Origin: Bog-473 sp963807775
Lineage (GTDB): Bacteria > Actinomycetota > Acidimicrobiia > Acidimicrobiales > RAAP-2
Direction of reading: 5' to 3'
DNA length: 64,000 nucleotides
Assembly: GCA_963807775.1 (NCBI GenBank)
Contig: CAWECY010000005.1
Span: forward strand, 310,001-374,000
Of the stretch, positions 10,154 through 19,299 are shown piece after piece. The position numbers and the translations under genes were made by a program. Numbering within the stretch: position 1 is the stretch's first letter; each line of letters begins with the position of its first letter. Under the pieces are notes generated by a model, which had not been told where the DNA came from, made no database searches, and saw nothing but the letters and a program-made list of their open reading frames with translations.

Positions 10154-11641
10154 GTGCAGGCGAGCGCGCAGGCCGTCGAGACACTCCGTGTGTCGACGGC
10201 CGGCGCCGCCCCTGCCACGCCGCCGCCGCCCGGACCCGAGGTCGCTCGCCGCCGCGTGCCGGCGCGGGCCATCGAGCTGACCGGGCTGGCCCTCGGCATC
10301 GCCTTCATCACCGCGGTGGCGCTCGGGCACGAGCTGTCGAACGACGAGTTCTGGTCGCTGGCCGCCGGCCAGTGGATGCTGGCGCACCACCGCATGATCG
10401 GCCTCGACCCCTTCAGCTACACCGAGTCGCACCGCCGCTGGGTCACCGACGAGTGGGGGTCCGAGCTGGCGCTGGCCGGACTGTTCGAGGCCTTCGGCGC
10501 CTGGGCCTACGCCCTCTACGCCATTGTGCTGGGCGGGCTGTGCCTGGTGGCCACGCGGGCGTACGTGCGCGCGCTGGGGGCGCGCGGCGGCCGGGTGGCG
10601 CTCATTGTGGTGCTGCTGGCGTTGGGCCTGGCGGGCGTGCTGGTGGGCGACCGCGGCCTCGACTTCTCGCTCGTGTGGCTGCCGGTCGAGCTCTACCTGT
10701 TGACCCGGGCGCGCCGCGACCCGCGCTGGCTGGCGGCGCTGCCGCTGCTGTGCCTGCTCTGGGTCAACACGCACGGCTCCATCCTCGTCGGGCTGGCGGT
10801 GCTGCTCGTCGAGCTCGCCTGGTCGTGCGCGCCCGAGCGCTGGGCGGCGCGGCTCGGGGGCGCCGGGCGGTCGCCGCACACCGGCGCCGTGGCCGCGGCG
10901 CTCGTGGCCAGCCTGGTGGCGTCCTGCGTCACGCCGTACGGGCCCGGGCTGCTCGCCTACGACATCGGCGTGTCGACCAACGGCCAGATCGGTCAGTACA
11001 TCAGCGAGTGGAACTCACCCGACTTCCACTCGCTGGCGGTCGTCCTGGTGTACCTCGTCCCGCTGGCGGTGCTCGTCGCCTGCATCCGCCACCGGCGCGT
11101 CCCGGTGCTCGAGGGGACGCTGGCCGCCGTGCTCTTCGTGGAGGCGTTGCGCACCCAGCGGCTGGTGATCTACCTCATGGTGGTCGCCGCCGGGTTGGCC
11201 GCCACGCTGCCCGTGCGGGAGTGGGACCCGGTGATGCGCAAGCTGGGCGGAGCGGCGTTCGCCCTCGCCGGCATCGCGTGCCTGGCCGCGCCGGCGGTGC
11301 CGGCGGGGTCGGTGTCGTCGTCGCAGCCGGTGCAGGCGTTCGACTACCTGAGCACGCACCCCGGCCGGATCTTCACCGAGTACACGTGGGGCGACTACTC
11401 CATCGCCCGCCACCGGGCCACGTTCGCCGACGGGCGCACCGACCTCTTCGAGGGGAGGGTGCTGACGGAATTCTTCGCCATCACGAACCTGACGACGAAC
11501 CCGGACCCCGTGCTCTCGGCGTATCACGTGGCCTACGTGGTGTGGGCGCCCCGGACCGCGCTGGCCGAGTACCTGCAGCGCGACCCGCGCTGGCACGTGG
11601 TGGACCGGACCGCGGTGGCGCTGGTGTTCGCCCGTAGGTAG
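10154..11641 (+). CDS. Multi-spanning membrane protein, GT-C glycosyltransferase-like
   Basis: This intact protein of 495 residues starts at GTG 10154 behind GAGGGGGGA. About ten hydrophobic segments are visible, beginning ALGIAFITAVALG and ending with ALAGIACLAAP. After the first membrane helix the loop HELSNDEFWSLAAGQW has paired acidic residues in the place where GT-C glycosyltransferases keep a catalytic Asp/Glu. The stretch SYTESHRRWVTDEWGSELALAGLF is typical of actinobacterial hypothetical membrane proteins of this type. A C-terminal extracytoplasmic part (IFTEYTWGDYSIARH, RTDLFEG) follows the last helix. The substrate is unknown. It is divergent from the ABC-F gene; 9,944-10,153 is the shared upstream region. 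Confidence 0.7.
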   Translation: MQASAQAVETLRVSTAGAAPATPPPPGPEVARRRVPARAIELTGLALGIAFITAVALGHELSNDEFWSLAAGQWMLAHHRMIGLDPFSYTESHRRWVTDEWGSELALAGLFEAFGAWAYALYAIVLGGLCLVATRAYVRALGARGGRVALIVVLLALGLAGVLVGDRGLDFSLVWLPVELYLLTRARRDPRWLAALPLLCLLWVNTHGSILVGLAVLLVELAWSCAPERWAARLGGAGRSPHTGAVAAALVASLVASCVTPYGPGLLAYDIGVSTNGQIGQYISEWNSPDFHSLAVVLVYLVPLAVLVACIRHRRVPVLEGTLAAVLFVEALRTQRLVIYLMVVAAGLAATLPVREWDPVMRKLGGAAFALAGIACLAAPAVPAGSVSSSQPVQAFDYLSTHPGRIFTEYTWGDYSIARHRATFADGRTDLFEGRVLTEFFAITNLTTNPDPVLSAYHVAYVVWAPRTALAEYLQRDPRWHVVDRTAVALVFARR

Positions 11642-11652
11642 CCACCCACCGG

Positions 11653-12410
11653 TCAGGGGCGGGCCGCCTCCAGGCCGCGCACGTCGCCGTCGTCGTCGGT
11701 CCAGGTCTCGACGGAGCGGTAGCCCAGCCGCTCCAGTTCGGGACGCAGCAGCTCGGCCTGCTCACCGCCGAGCTCGAGCAGGACCAGGCCGCCGGGACGG
11801 AGGAAGGCCGGTGCCTCGCGCAGGACCCGGCGCAGGAGCGTGGTGCCGTCGGGCCCGCCGTCGTAGTGGGCGGCGTCCTCGAAGGTCAGCGTGTCGCGGG
11901 GGAGGAGGTCGAGAGCGGGCGTGGGGACGTAGGGGACGACGGCCACCACCACGTCGGTGCGGCCGCGCAGGATCGTCGCCGAGCGGGTCGAAGAGGTCGC
12001 CCTGGTGGGCCTCGACCCCGTTGGCGCGGGCGTTGGCCACGGCGCGGGGGTCGGTGTCGGTGGCGACGACCCGGGCACCGGGGCGAGTGCGTGAGAGGGC
12101 CATGGCCACTGCGCCCGTGCCGGTACACAGGTCGATGGCCGCGCCGTCCTCGGGCAGCCGCCGAGCGGCCCGGGTGGCCAGTTCCGTGCTCTGCCAGCGG
12201 GGCACGTAGACACCGGCGTCGACGCGCACGTCGAGCCCGGCAAAGCGGGTGCGCCCGGTGATCCAGGCCAGCGGCTCGCCCGACAGGCGACGGTCGAGCA
12301 GGGGCCCGAGCGCCTCGGCGTCGCCGCCGGCGGCGGCGAGCAGCTCGGCTGCCTCCTCGTCGGCGGCGACGAATCCGGCCGACGGCCAGCGCGGCCTCGA
12401 CGTCCGCCAC
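11653..12410 (-). CDS. PrmC/HemK-like methyltransferase with an altered NPPY motif, frameshifted
   Basis: The order of motifs matches protein-glutamine N5 methyltransferases. An N-terminal helical part contains LDRRLSGEPLAWITGRTRFAG, then VYVPRWQSTELA, then the SAM motif AIDLCTGTGAVAMAL, and VVATDTDPRAVANARANGV. The catalytic loop should read NPPY but here reads VVPYVPT, so the Asn that binds the glutamine amide is replaced. The frame changes near 12,385 and near 11,985; the C-terminus LVLLELGGEQAELLRPELERLGY continues to TAG at 11,653. GTG 12,410 is a tentative start. Actinobacterial paralogues with NVPY or NAPY exist, and this may be one of that side group. It lies 47 bases downstream of the efflux pump on the same strand. 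Confidence 0.7.
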
Positions 12411-12457
12411 GGAAGGGCGAGGGCGCCCGGCGCGCCGGAGGGGAGCCAGGGCGTCTG

Positions 12458-14029
12458 CTACTCGAGCATGGCCCCGGCGATGCGGGACCCGGCCGGACCC
12501 GCGCCGTCGCCGTTCGCCACGTCGGCGTCAGTCGAGGCCGAGGCCGCGTTGGCGGCGTGGTTGGGCAGGAAGAGCGTCGGGACGAACGCGATGAGGATGG
12601 CGCCGACCGACCACCAGAACGTGTGGGCGAACGCCGCCGCCACCGGGTCGGCCACCGCCGGCGGGCAGCTTGACGGTGGAGGAGATGACGCCGGCACTGC
12701 CACCGGTCTTGGCCGCCAGCGGGCCGAGGTTGGCGATGATCTGGCGTTCGAGCACGACGGCGAACAGCCGCGGTGGCGACCGAGCCCCCGATCAGGCGCA
12801 CGATGTTCATGACGGTGGAGGCCTTGGGGATCTCGGCGTGGCTGAGGTCGAAGTAGGCGGCGGCCGTCACCGGCATCATCGACAGCCCGAGCCCGAGGCC
12901 GCGGGCGAAGAGCGTCAACGCCAGCCAGCCCTCGTTGGTCGAGGTCGTGACGAAGCAGAACGGCACCGTCGCCGCGGCCATCAGCAGGATGCCGAAGGGC
13001 ACGACGCGCCGTGGGCCGAGCCGGTCGGTCACGGACCCGGCCCAGCGCATGATGCACGCCGCACCGAGGCCCTGGGGCGCCATGAGGAGGCCGGCCTGCC
13101 AGGCCTCCTGGCCGCGGGCCACCTGGTAGTAGATGGGCAGCAGGAACATGGAGCCGAACAGCGTCGCCCCGATGACGAAGATGCAGACGTTGGCGATGGC
13201 GAAGTTGCGGTGCTTGAACGGGTTCAGCTCGAGCAGTGGGTTCTTCACGTGGAGGGCGTGGAGCACGAACCCCACCGTCAACCCCAACCCCAGCACGAAG
13301 CTGACCAGGACGGCGGGGCTGGTGAAGGAGCCGGTGGTCCCGACCTCGGAAAGGGAGTAGAGCAGAGCGGCCAGGCCGGGGCCCAACAGGCAGAACCCCA
13401 ACCGGTCGAACGGGGTGGGGGTGTCGGGGCGGTCCGCGGTGTCGAACCTCGGCAGCCAGCGGCTGCGAGAGGATCAGGGTGACGATGCCGATGGGCACGT
13501 TGATGTAGAAGATCCAACGCCAGCTGTAGTTGGAGATGATGAGGCCGCCGAGGACCGGGCCGAGCACGGGGCCCATGACCATGGGCACGCCGATGATGCT
13601 CATGACCCGGCCCATGCGCTGCGGGCCGGCGGCGCGGGCCAGCATCGACTGCCCGACGGGCAGCAGCATGCCGCCGCCGACGCCCTGGAGGACGCGGAAG
13701 GCGATCAACGAGTCGGCCGACCAGGCCAGGCCGCACAGGCTCGAGCCGAGGATGAAGAGGAGCGTGGAGAGCATCCAGACGCGCTTGGCGCCGTAGCGGT
13801 CGACGGCCCATCCGCTGACCGGCGTCACCAGCGCCAGGGCCAGCAGGTAGGCCGTGGCCACCCACTGGATGGTGGTGACCGACACGTGGAAGTCCCGGGC
13901 CAGCGTGGCGAGCGCCACCGCCACAATGGTGGTGTCGAGGATCGACATGATCGACCCCAGGACGACCACGGTGGAGGTGCGCCGGAGCTCGGGCGTGAGG
14001 GTGTACTTGACGGCTGGCGTCGGTGCCAT
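12458..14029 (-). CDS. MFS drug:H+ antiporter, DHA2 (EmrB/QacA) type, frameshifted
   Basis: The N-terminal half is clean: MSILDTTIVAVALATLA is the DHA2 motif D1 region, WAVDRYGAKRVWML is MFS motif A, and VLQGVGGGMLLPVGQSML plus GPVLGPVLGGLII is motif C of drug exporters. A frameshift near 13,445 leads into a second frame covering helices 7-12 (LLYSLSEVGTTGSF to NIVRLIGGSVATA). Two more breaks near 12,765 and 12,660 precede the C-terminus ending SRIAGAMLE. Restored length is about 520 residues and 14 helices. It probably exports lipophilic or cationic drugs. A MarR gene starts divergently next to its promoter, the usual arrangement for repressor-controlled efflux. Confidence 0.82.
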   Translation of the reverse strand: MAPTPAVKYTLTPELRRTSTVVVLGSIMSILDTTIVAVALATLARDFHVSVTTIQWVATAYLLALALVTPVSGWAVDRYGAKRVWMLSTLLFILGSSLCGLAWSADSLIAFRVLQGVGGGMLLPVGQSMLARAAGPQRMGRVMSIIGVPMVMGPVLGPVLGGLIISNYSWRWIFYINVPIGIVTLILSQPLAAEVRHRGPPRHPHPVRPVGVLPVGPRPGRSALLPFRGRDHRLLHQPRRPGQLRAGVGVDGGVRAPRPPREEPTARAEPVQAPQLRHRQRLHLRHRGDAVRLHVPAAHLLPGGPRPGGLAGRPPHGAPGPRCGVHHALGRVRDRPARPTARRALRHPADGRGDGAVLLRHDLDQRGLAGVDALRPRPRARAVDDAGDGRRLLRPQPRRDPQGLHRHEHRAPDRGLGRHRGCSPSCSNARSSPTSARWRPRPVAVPASSPPPSSCPPAVADPVAAAFAHTFWWSVGAILIAFVPTLFLPNHAANAASASTDADVANGDGAGPAGSRIAGAMLE

Positions 14030-14040
14030 GGGAATACTTA

Positions 14041-14068
14041 ATGGTACTCAAAGATAGAGACTTGTCAA
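14041..14068 (-). promoter_or_regulatory. Candidate promoter of the efflux gene, nearly leaderless
   Basis: On the minus strand TTGACA (14,063-14,068) and TACCAT (14,041-14,046) are separated by 16 bases. Transcription would start about 7 bases further on, only a few bases before the ATG at 14,029, so the mRNA would be leaderless or almost so. This AT-rich patch stands out from its GC-rich surroundings. It also contains a direct repeat TCAAAGA (14,048 and 14,065) that could be part of a MarR operator. The -35 is a perfect consensus; the -10 is weak. Confidence 0.5.
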
Positions 14069-14097
14069 AGAGTTCGGCCGGTGGGACAATCTGGGCG

Positions 14098-14577
14098 ATG
14101 GGGATGGCCGAGGAGGCCTTCGAGCGCATGCGGCGCATCGCCTTCGAAGGCGAGCACGTGGAGCGCATGGCCGCGCTCGGCGTGCGCACGAAGCTCTCGC
14201 CCGGGGTGATCAAGACGCTGGTGCGCCTCTCGAAGGGGGACGGCGTCTCCATGGGGGAGATGGCCCGGAGCTTCGGCTGCGATCCCTCTTACATCACGGC
14301 GCTGGTGGACGACCTGGATGCGCAGGGCCTGGCCCACCGGGAGCCCGCCCCCGACGACCGCCGGGTGAAGACCGTCGTCCTGACCAAGGCGGGCCGCAAG
14401 TTGGCGGCGGAGATCGACGCCGTGCTGTCGGTTCCGCCGACGGCGTTCGCGGCGCTGTCGAACGACGAGCTGCGCCAGCTGCGCGACCTGCTGGACAAAA
14501 TCCTCGATGCCGCCGGGCCGGCGACGCCGGGCGCCGCCGGTGCGCCCCGGGTGAAGGTGGGCACAACCTCCGCCTAA
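14098..14577 (+). CDS. MarR family transcriptional regulator
   Basis: This is a winged helix-turn-helix regulator of about 159 residues. The DNA-binding part is TLVRLSKGDGVSMGEMARSFGCDPSYITALVDDLDAQGLAHREPAPDDRRVKTVVLT, with the wing residues DDRR-K as in MarR proteins; flanking helices at both ends form the dimer interface. In-frame starts exist at 14,023, 14,041, 14,098 and 14,104. The first two lie in the promoter of the divergent pump, so 14,098 is preferred, although its ribosome-binding site is weak. It very likely represses the efflux gene at 14,029 and itself, with release by the exported drug. Confidence 0.82.
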   Translation: MGMAEEAFERMRRIAFEGEHVERMAALGVRTKLSPGVIKTLVRLSKGDGVSMGEMARSFGCDPSYITALVDDLDAQGLAHREPAPDDRRVKTVVLTKAGRKLAAEIDAVLSVPPTAFAALSNDELRQLRDLLDKILDAAGPATPGAAGAPRVKVGTTSA

Positions 14578-14772
14578 CCGGCGCCATGTGTTTCCGGGAT
14601 CGACGACCCGACCCGTTTCGCCTCGACGAGACCGGTAGCGGATTTCAACCGCTCGGCAACGAGCCCCGGCAACAGCTGGCGTAGCGCCGCGTGCCTATAG
14701 TCCAGCATCATTCCGCGTGGAGGACGCCGGGAGAAGCGCCGAGGGAAGCGTTGGGGCTATTGGCCGGCCGCC

Positions 14773-15555
14773 GTGCTGTTCCTGGTGGCGGTTGCGCTGG
14801 GCGTCCTGTCCTACGTGATCCCGACATCCAGCTCGAGCCCTCCCACTCCGGCCTCCTTCGGGCTGGTCGTGTTGCCGACGACCACCCAGATCGTCGAAAT
14901 CAACGTGTCCGAAAGCGAGTCGTCGGGCACGGACTACGTCACCGTGGACGCCACGGTGGAGTCCGGACCGGTCATCCCTGACCCCATCACGGTGGACGGC
15001 TACTACCCGCCGGACCTGTCCCTGCGGCCCTGCGCGAGCGACTACCACTGCAAGCAGTACCCGCGCGACGCACTGGATCTGCGGTTCGACCTCAAGCCCG
15101 GCTCTTCGGTCACGGAGGGTTACCACCACGAGTCGGCCAGCCTGATTTTTGCCGGGCCGCCGCTCGGGTTCGACAACGGCAGCGGCGTCGCCACTGCCGA
15201 GCTGCCCACGGTCGAAGCGCCGTTGGACCTCGTGTCGCAGCAGGGCACGGTGGGCGCCGTGGAAGTCCACTACGACCTGCCGGACGCCTCCTCGTACGAC
15301 TGGACGACCGGCCCGCGCCCGGTGAACGAGGACGGTGACTGGGTGACCTGGTTCTTGCAGCTCCAGCCGACGGGGGCCACGTTCGAGTCCACGGCGACAT
15401 CGGCCGGTGCCATCAACCAGTCGGCCCAGCAGCGTGACCAGCGGCTCACCTTCCTCGCCGGCGCGCTCGTCGGGGTGGCGGGGGGCGCTCTCGTGGGCTC
15501 ACTGCAGGAATTCCTTGACGCGCGCCGGGAGAGGACCGAGGCGGAGCCCGCGTAG
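14773..15555 (+). CDS. Hypothetical protein with N- and C-terminal membrane segments
   Basis: I do not recognise the family. From GTG 14,773 the protein begins directly with a hydrophobic helix (LFLVAVALGVLSYVIP). The same frame extends upstream to 14,701 with a basic stretch (RREKRRGKRWGYWP) but has no ordinary start codon before a TAG at 14,698, so the true start may be hidden by an indel. The middle 190 residues are rich in Thr, Val, Asp and Ser and probably form an extracytoplasmic beta-rich domain with Cys in RPCASDYHCKQY. A second helix (LAGALVGVAGGALVGSL) precedes the charged tail LDARRERTEAEPA. It is an isolated gene. Confidence 0.6.
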   Translation: MLFLVAVALGVLSYVIPTSSSSPPTPASFGLVVLPTTTQIVEINVSESESSGTDYVTVDATVESGPVIPDPITVDGYYPPDLSLRPCASDYHCKQYPRDALDLRFDLKPGSSVTEGYHHESASLIFAGPPLGFDNGSGVATAELPTVEAPLDLVSQQGTVGAVEVHYDLPDASSYDWTTGPRPVNEDGDWVTWFLQLQPTGATFESTATSAGAINQSAQQRDQRLTFLAGALVGVAGGALVGSLQEFLDARRERTEAEPA

Positions 15556-15798
15556 CCGGCTACGAGCCGGACTTCGAACTTCGCCGAGACTCGTTGTCAG
15601 AGTTCGCGCTCGTATGCCCCCACGTTCCGAACCGAATGCCTTCCGTTTGTAAACAAAACGGTGAAGCGTTTTTGAAAAACATCCCGCCCGCGGATCCTGC
15701 GCTGACCGGCGATGACAGGCCCCTGATGCAGCAGCAGTGAGCCCCTCGACGACCCACGAGGCGACCAACCCTCTGCGGCCGCCGGTAGCGCTCCTCCC
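15556..15798. other. Intergenic region with a small AT-rich inverted repeat
   Basis: No gene is seen. CCGTTT (15,643-15,648) and AAACGG (15,656-15,661) form a six-base inverted repeat around a seven-base loop in the most AT-rich patch of the area, followed by a T run. It could be an operator for the ABC exporter genes or a weak terminator of the preceding gene. Neither can be decided from sequence alone. Confidence 0.3.
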
Positions 15799-16761
15799 GT
15801 GCCCTCCGTCACCGTCGACCACCTGGCGAAGTCCTACGGCGACACCGTGGCCGTGCGCGACGTCAGCTTCGAGGTGCAAAAGGGTGAGGTGTTCGCCCTG
15901 CTCGGGCCCAACGGCGCCGGCAAGACGACGACCATCGAGATCCTCGAGGGCTTCCGGACGCGCAGCGGCGGGCGGGTCGAGACGCTCGGCGTCGACCCGG
16001 CCGACCACGCGCACCCAGCGCTGGCTGCGCACGCAGCATCGGCGTCGTGCTCCAGGAGCTGGCCATCGAGCCGTACTACTCGGTGCGCCAGGTGCTGACG
16101 CGCAACGCCGGCTACTACCCGAACCCGCGGCCGGTCGACGAGGTGATCGAGCTGATCGGGCTGGCCGAGAAGGCGGACGAGCGGATCAAGCGGCTGTCGG
16201 GCGGCCAGCAGCGCCGCCTCGACGTCGGGCTCGGCATCATCGGCAACCCCGAGCTGCTCTTCCTCGACGAGCCGACGACCGGTCTCGACCCGTCGGGGCG
16301 TCGCGACACCTGGGAGCTGATTCGCCGCCTGGCCGGCGGCGGCACCACCGTGCTGCTGACCACGCACTACATGGACGAGGTGGAGGCGCTGGCCGACCGG
16401 GTGGCCGTGCTCTTCGGCCAGGAGATCGTGGCCGCGGGACGCCCGACGTCCATCGGCGGGCGCGACCTCGGGCGCGGTGACCATCCGCTTCCGCCTGCCC
16501 GAAGGCGTGAGCGCCGGCGACCTGCCCGTGCCGGCGGAGCCGGCCGACGACGGCCAGGTGGAGATCCACACCGAGGACGAGGTGCAGGTGCTGCACGACC
16601 TCACGGGCTGGGCGCTGGACGGCGGCCACCCGCTGCCGGGCCTCTCGGTGCTGCGGCGTCACGCTCGAGGACATCTACCTCGGCCTGACCGGACGGGGGG
16701 CCGAGCCGGGGCGGAGCGCAGCGAGGCTGCGCAGGCACCGGCGTCGAGGCGACGCCGATGA
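15799..16761 (+). CDS. ABC transporter ATP-binding protein, drug-exporter (DrrA-like) type, frameshifted
   Basis: This is the ATPase of an ABC-2 exporter. Walker A is LLGPNGAGKTTTIEILEGF, the signature RLSGGQQRRLDVGLGI, Walker B LLFLDEPTTGLDPSGRR, and the switch His is in LLTTHYMDEVEALADRVAVL. The frame changes near 16,010, 16,465 and 16,655, and a fourth shift near 16,700 is needed to reach the TGA at 16,759-16,761. The C-terminal piece TLEDIYLGLTG is the usual end of DrrA-like ATPases. Its stop overlaps the ATG of the permease (ATGA at 16,758). The pair faces the leucine-activating NRPS operon end to end and could export its product or an unrelated drug. Confidence 0.82.
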
Positions 16762-17570
16762 GCGCCACCGCACGGACGCCCGTCCGGGGTTCGTTCCGCG
16801 GGCTGAGCGATCTTCCCCTGGTGGCCCGCCAGGTCGGCTTCGAGCAGCTGTCGTTCTGGCTCAACCCGATCGGCGCCCTCTCACCATCGGCTTCTCGGTG
16901 GTCTTCCTCGTCCTCTTCGGTGCGACGGCGGGCCACTCGACGATCGGCTACCTGGGCCACATCAACTGCTCGGCAGTACTACGTGCCGGGCTTCGTCGCC
17001 TACGGCGTCATGGCGGCGTGCTTCAACATCCTGGCCATCACCCTGGTGAACCGCCGCGAGATGGGCTTGCTCAAGCGCCTGCGCCTGAGCCCGCTCCCGA
17101 CCTGGATGCTCCTGGCCGCCGTCTTCGTCAGCACCATGATCGTGGCGGTCATCCAGATCGTGCTGGTGCTGCTGGTCGGCCGCCTCGGCTACGGCGTGCA
17201 CGGGCCCGACCGACATCGGCGCCGTTCGTCCTCACGCTCGTCGTCGGCATGCTGAGCTTCACCGCGCTGGGCGTCGGCGATGAGCACCCTGGTGCCCAAC
17301 GCGGACGCGGCCGGGCCGATCGTGAGCCTCGTCTTCTTCATCCTCGTTGCGCTCTCGGGGTTGTGGTTCCCGATCAAGCCCGGCTCGGGGCTGGCCAACT
17401 TCACCAACTTCTTCCCCGTCCGCCACCTCATCACGGCCTCGGTGGACTCGTTCAACGGCATCCCGGGCACGTCGCGTGCTGGAACGACCTGCTCGTGATC
17501 GCCATCTGGGGCGTCGGCGGGGGTCTTCGTCGCCATGCGCCGCTGGGAGTGGTCGCCCAAGCGGGGCTGA
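16758..17570 (+). CDS. ABC-2 type transporter permease, frameshifted
   Basis: This is the membrane partner of the ATPase. Helices are visible in three frames: TIGFSVVFLVLFGATAG, YYVPGFVAYGVMAACFNILAITLVNRREMGLLKRLRLSPLP (a typical DrrB-like segment), VSTMIVAVIQIVLVLLVGRLGYG, FVLTLVVGMLSFTALGVG, IVSLVFFILVALSGLWFPI and LLVIAIWGVGG. It ends AMRRWEWSPKRG at TGA 17,568-17,570. Breaks occur near 16,880, 16,970, 17,205, 17,280 and 17,475-17,525. Six helices and about 270 residues are normal for the family. The ATGA start overlap with the ATPase gene implies coupled translation. Confidence 0.78.
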
Positions 17571-17699
17571 GCGCCCCAGGATCGGCTGTGTGACGCACCT
17601 CTGGTCCGTCGGGCTGGCTCCTCGGGGCCAGCCCCGTGCCACTCACCAGGCGCTCGTCGGCCTGGGCGACTGGAGTGGTCCTCCCGGTTGCGAGATGCG

Positions 17700-18451
17700 G
17701 CCCGCCAAGTGCCCCTACATGGAGGTGCGTGATGGGTCCGCGGATCGTCGGGGGAACCGACAGGTCGCCTTCCACGGCGAGGGCGGCGACATAGCCGGGA
17801 CCGACGTCTGCATCGTGCAGCGACCACTCGGTCGGCCCGGGCAGGCCGGCGGCGGGCCCTCGAGTCGCCAGCTTCACATGATCGCCGGTCACGTCGAGCT
17901 CGTCGCGGCGCGACGCAGGCCGACGCCGAGTGCTTTGAGGCAGGCCTCCTTGCGTGTCCAGCTGCGGTAGAAGGCCTCACGCCGAGCCTCCGGCTCGAGC
18001 CGGCCGAACGCACGCAGCTCGGCGGCCGCACAGGACGCGACGGGCCAGCGGCTCGAGGTCCACGTCCTCTCGCAGCGCGCTCGACGTCGACGCCGAGCTC
18101 GCGATCGTGCCCCACGGCGAAGACGGCCAGTTCCTCCGAGCGCGAAATATTGAAGCTCAGTCGGCTCGAAGCGTGGAGCGGGCGAGTCGAGGTTTGCCGT
18201 GAGGGCCGGGGACGAAGCCGACGGATCCCGGATCCATGCCCAGGTAGGAGCCGAGCAGGTGGCGAAGCGCAGCGCGGGAGACGACGAAGCGCCGGCGGTC
18301 GCGTTCGAAGCGGTAGCGCCGCGCCCGGTCGAGCTCGTCGGGAGACAACGTCCCGGACTCCGCCAGCAGGCCGCTCCTCCACGCCATCGAGCGCGACGGT
18401 CCAAACGTGGATCTCGTCGCTTGCAGGCGCGAGGAGCAGGTCGCCGGTCAT
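17700..18451 (-). CDS. Sfp-type 4'-phosphopantetheinyl transferase, frameshifted
   Basis: This enzyme moves the phosphopantetheine arm from CoA to a carrier-protein Ser. Pieces in several frames give the Sfp order: VWTVALDGV at the N-terminus, LSPDELDRARRYRFERDRRRFVVSRAALRHLLG, HGKPRLA, then LSFNISRSEELAVFAV, GVDVE (the Mg-binding Asp/Glu) and SWTRKEACLKALGVGL (the WxxKEA motif). The C-terminal strand WSLHDADVGPGYVAALAVEG continues in another frame to about 17,760; the stop itself is not certain and the given end is approximate. ATG 18,451 overlaps the thioesterase TGA as ATGA. The obvious substrate is the carrier domain encoded at 20,538-20,813. Confidence 0.8.
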
Positions 18452-19299
18452 GTCGTGGCGTCGAGCTCGTGGGCAGGGATCTGCTCCAACCTCGCCCTCA
18501 GGACCTCGGCAATCACCTTTGCCTGCGGTGCGTCGAGGACCGAGTCGTGGTTCCCGGGGAGGGAGTGAACGACGAGCTCGCCCTTGTGCAGCCGGTCCCA
18601 TCCTGCCGAGCGTCCGTACGCGGCGGCGGTGCCTTCGGATATGAAGACGTCGAGCGGGGCGTCGTGGCCGACCACGGAGTAGCGAAGAGCGATCGCCCTG
18701 GCCCCGACGAAGTCGAACTGATCGGAGGGGAAGGGGCGGATCCAGAAGAGCTGCCTGTGAAGCCAGATCCGTAGCCTGAGCATGACCCTGCGAAGGAGGT
18801 GGCCACGGCGCTGGGCGATCGACGACCGGACTCGGCCTCGCCTCATCATCCCGGGCTCCCAACATGTCGAGCAACCCCAGCAAGCCGACGATTTCCCCCT
18901 CGGCACGCAACCTGCCGGCCACCTCGTATGCGACGAGCCCGCCGAGGGAATAGCCCGCGATGAAGTAGGGGCCTCGCGGCTGACGAAGGCGTATTTCGGC
19001 GAGGACCTCTTCGGCGATGCTCTCGACGGTCATCGAACGATCGAAGCGCTTTCCGAGGAGGCCGGACAGAAGGCCAACGACCTCGTAGTCGTCGCGAAGC
19101 GAGCTCACGATATGCCGTAGGGCAACCATTGCCGCCTCGTGCGGAACCACGTAGTAGAGCTTCAGAGGGGCCGTCTCGGCGCCGCTCGCTGCGTCGGAGG
19201 GCGGACCCGACGGTGCTGTCCAGGAGCCCGGCCCCGCAGCCGTTGTGCCAACAGAGCGCGTTTTGCCGCCGAGAGCGAGGATGCGTCCGCGTCGGTCAC
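18448..19299 (-). CDS. NRPS/PKS-type thioesterase (alpha/beta hydrolase), frameshifted
   Basis: The nucleophile elbow is YFIAGYSLGGLVAYEVA with the catalytic Ser, and a likely catalytic His is in SLPGNHDSVLD near the end. Before this, RALLAQRLRGR and TAPLKLYYVVPHEAAM form the start of the domain. The GTG at 19,299 is inferred: it overlaps a TGA that would end the P450 (GTGA), and the distance to the stop at 18,448 is a whole number of codons (283 residues), a normal length. Breaks lie near 19,185 and 18,800. It would release the acyl chain from the neighbouring carrier domain or clean misprimed carriers. Its stop overlaps the phosphopantetheinyl transferase ATG. Confidence 0.78.

Noticed and set aside
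15643..15661. A terminator or riboswitch in the AT-rich patch
   Set aside because: The stem is only six base pairs and has no strong G+C or proper U tract; kept only as a minor note within the intergenic entry.
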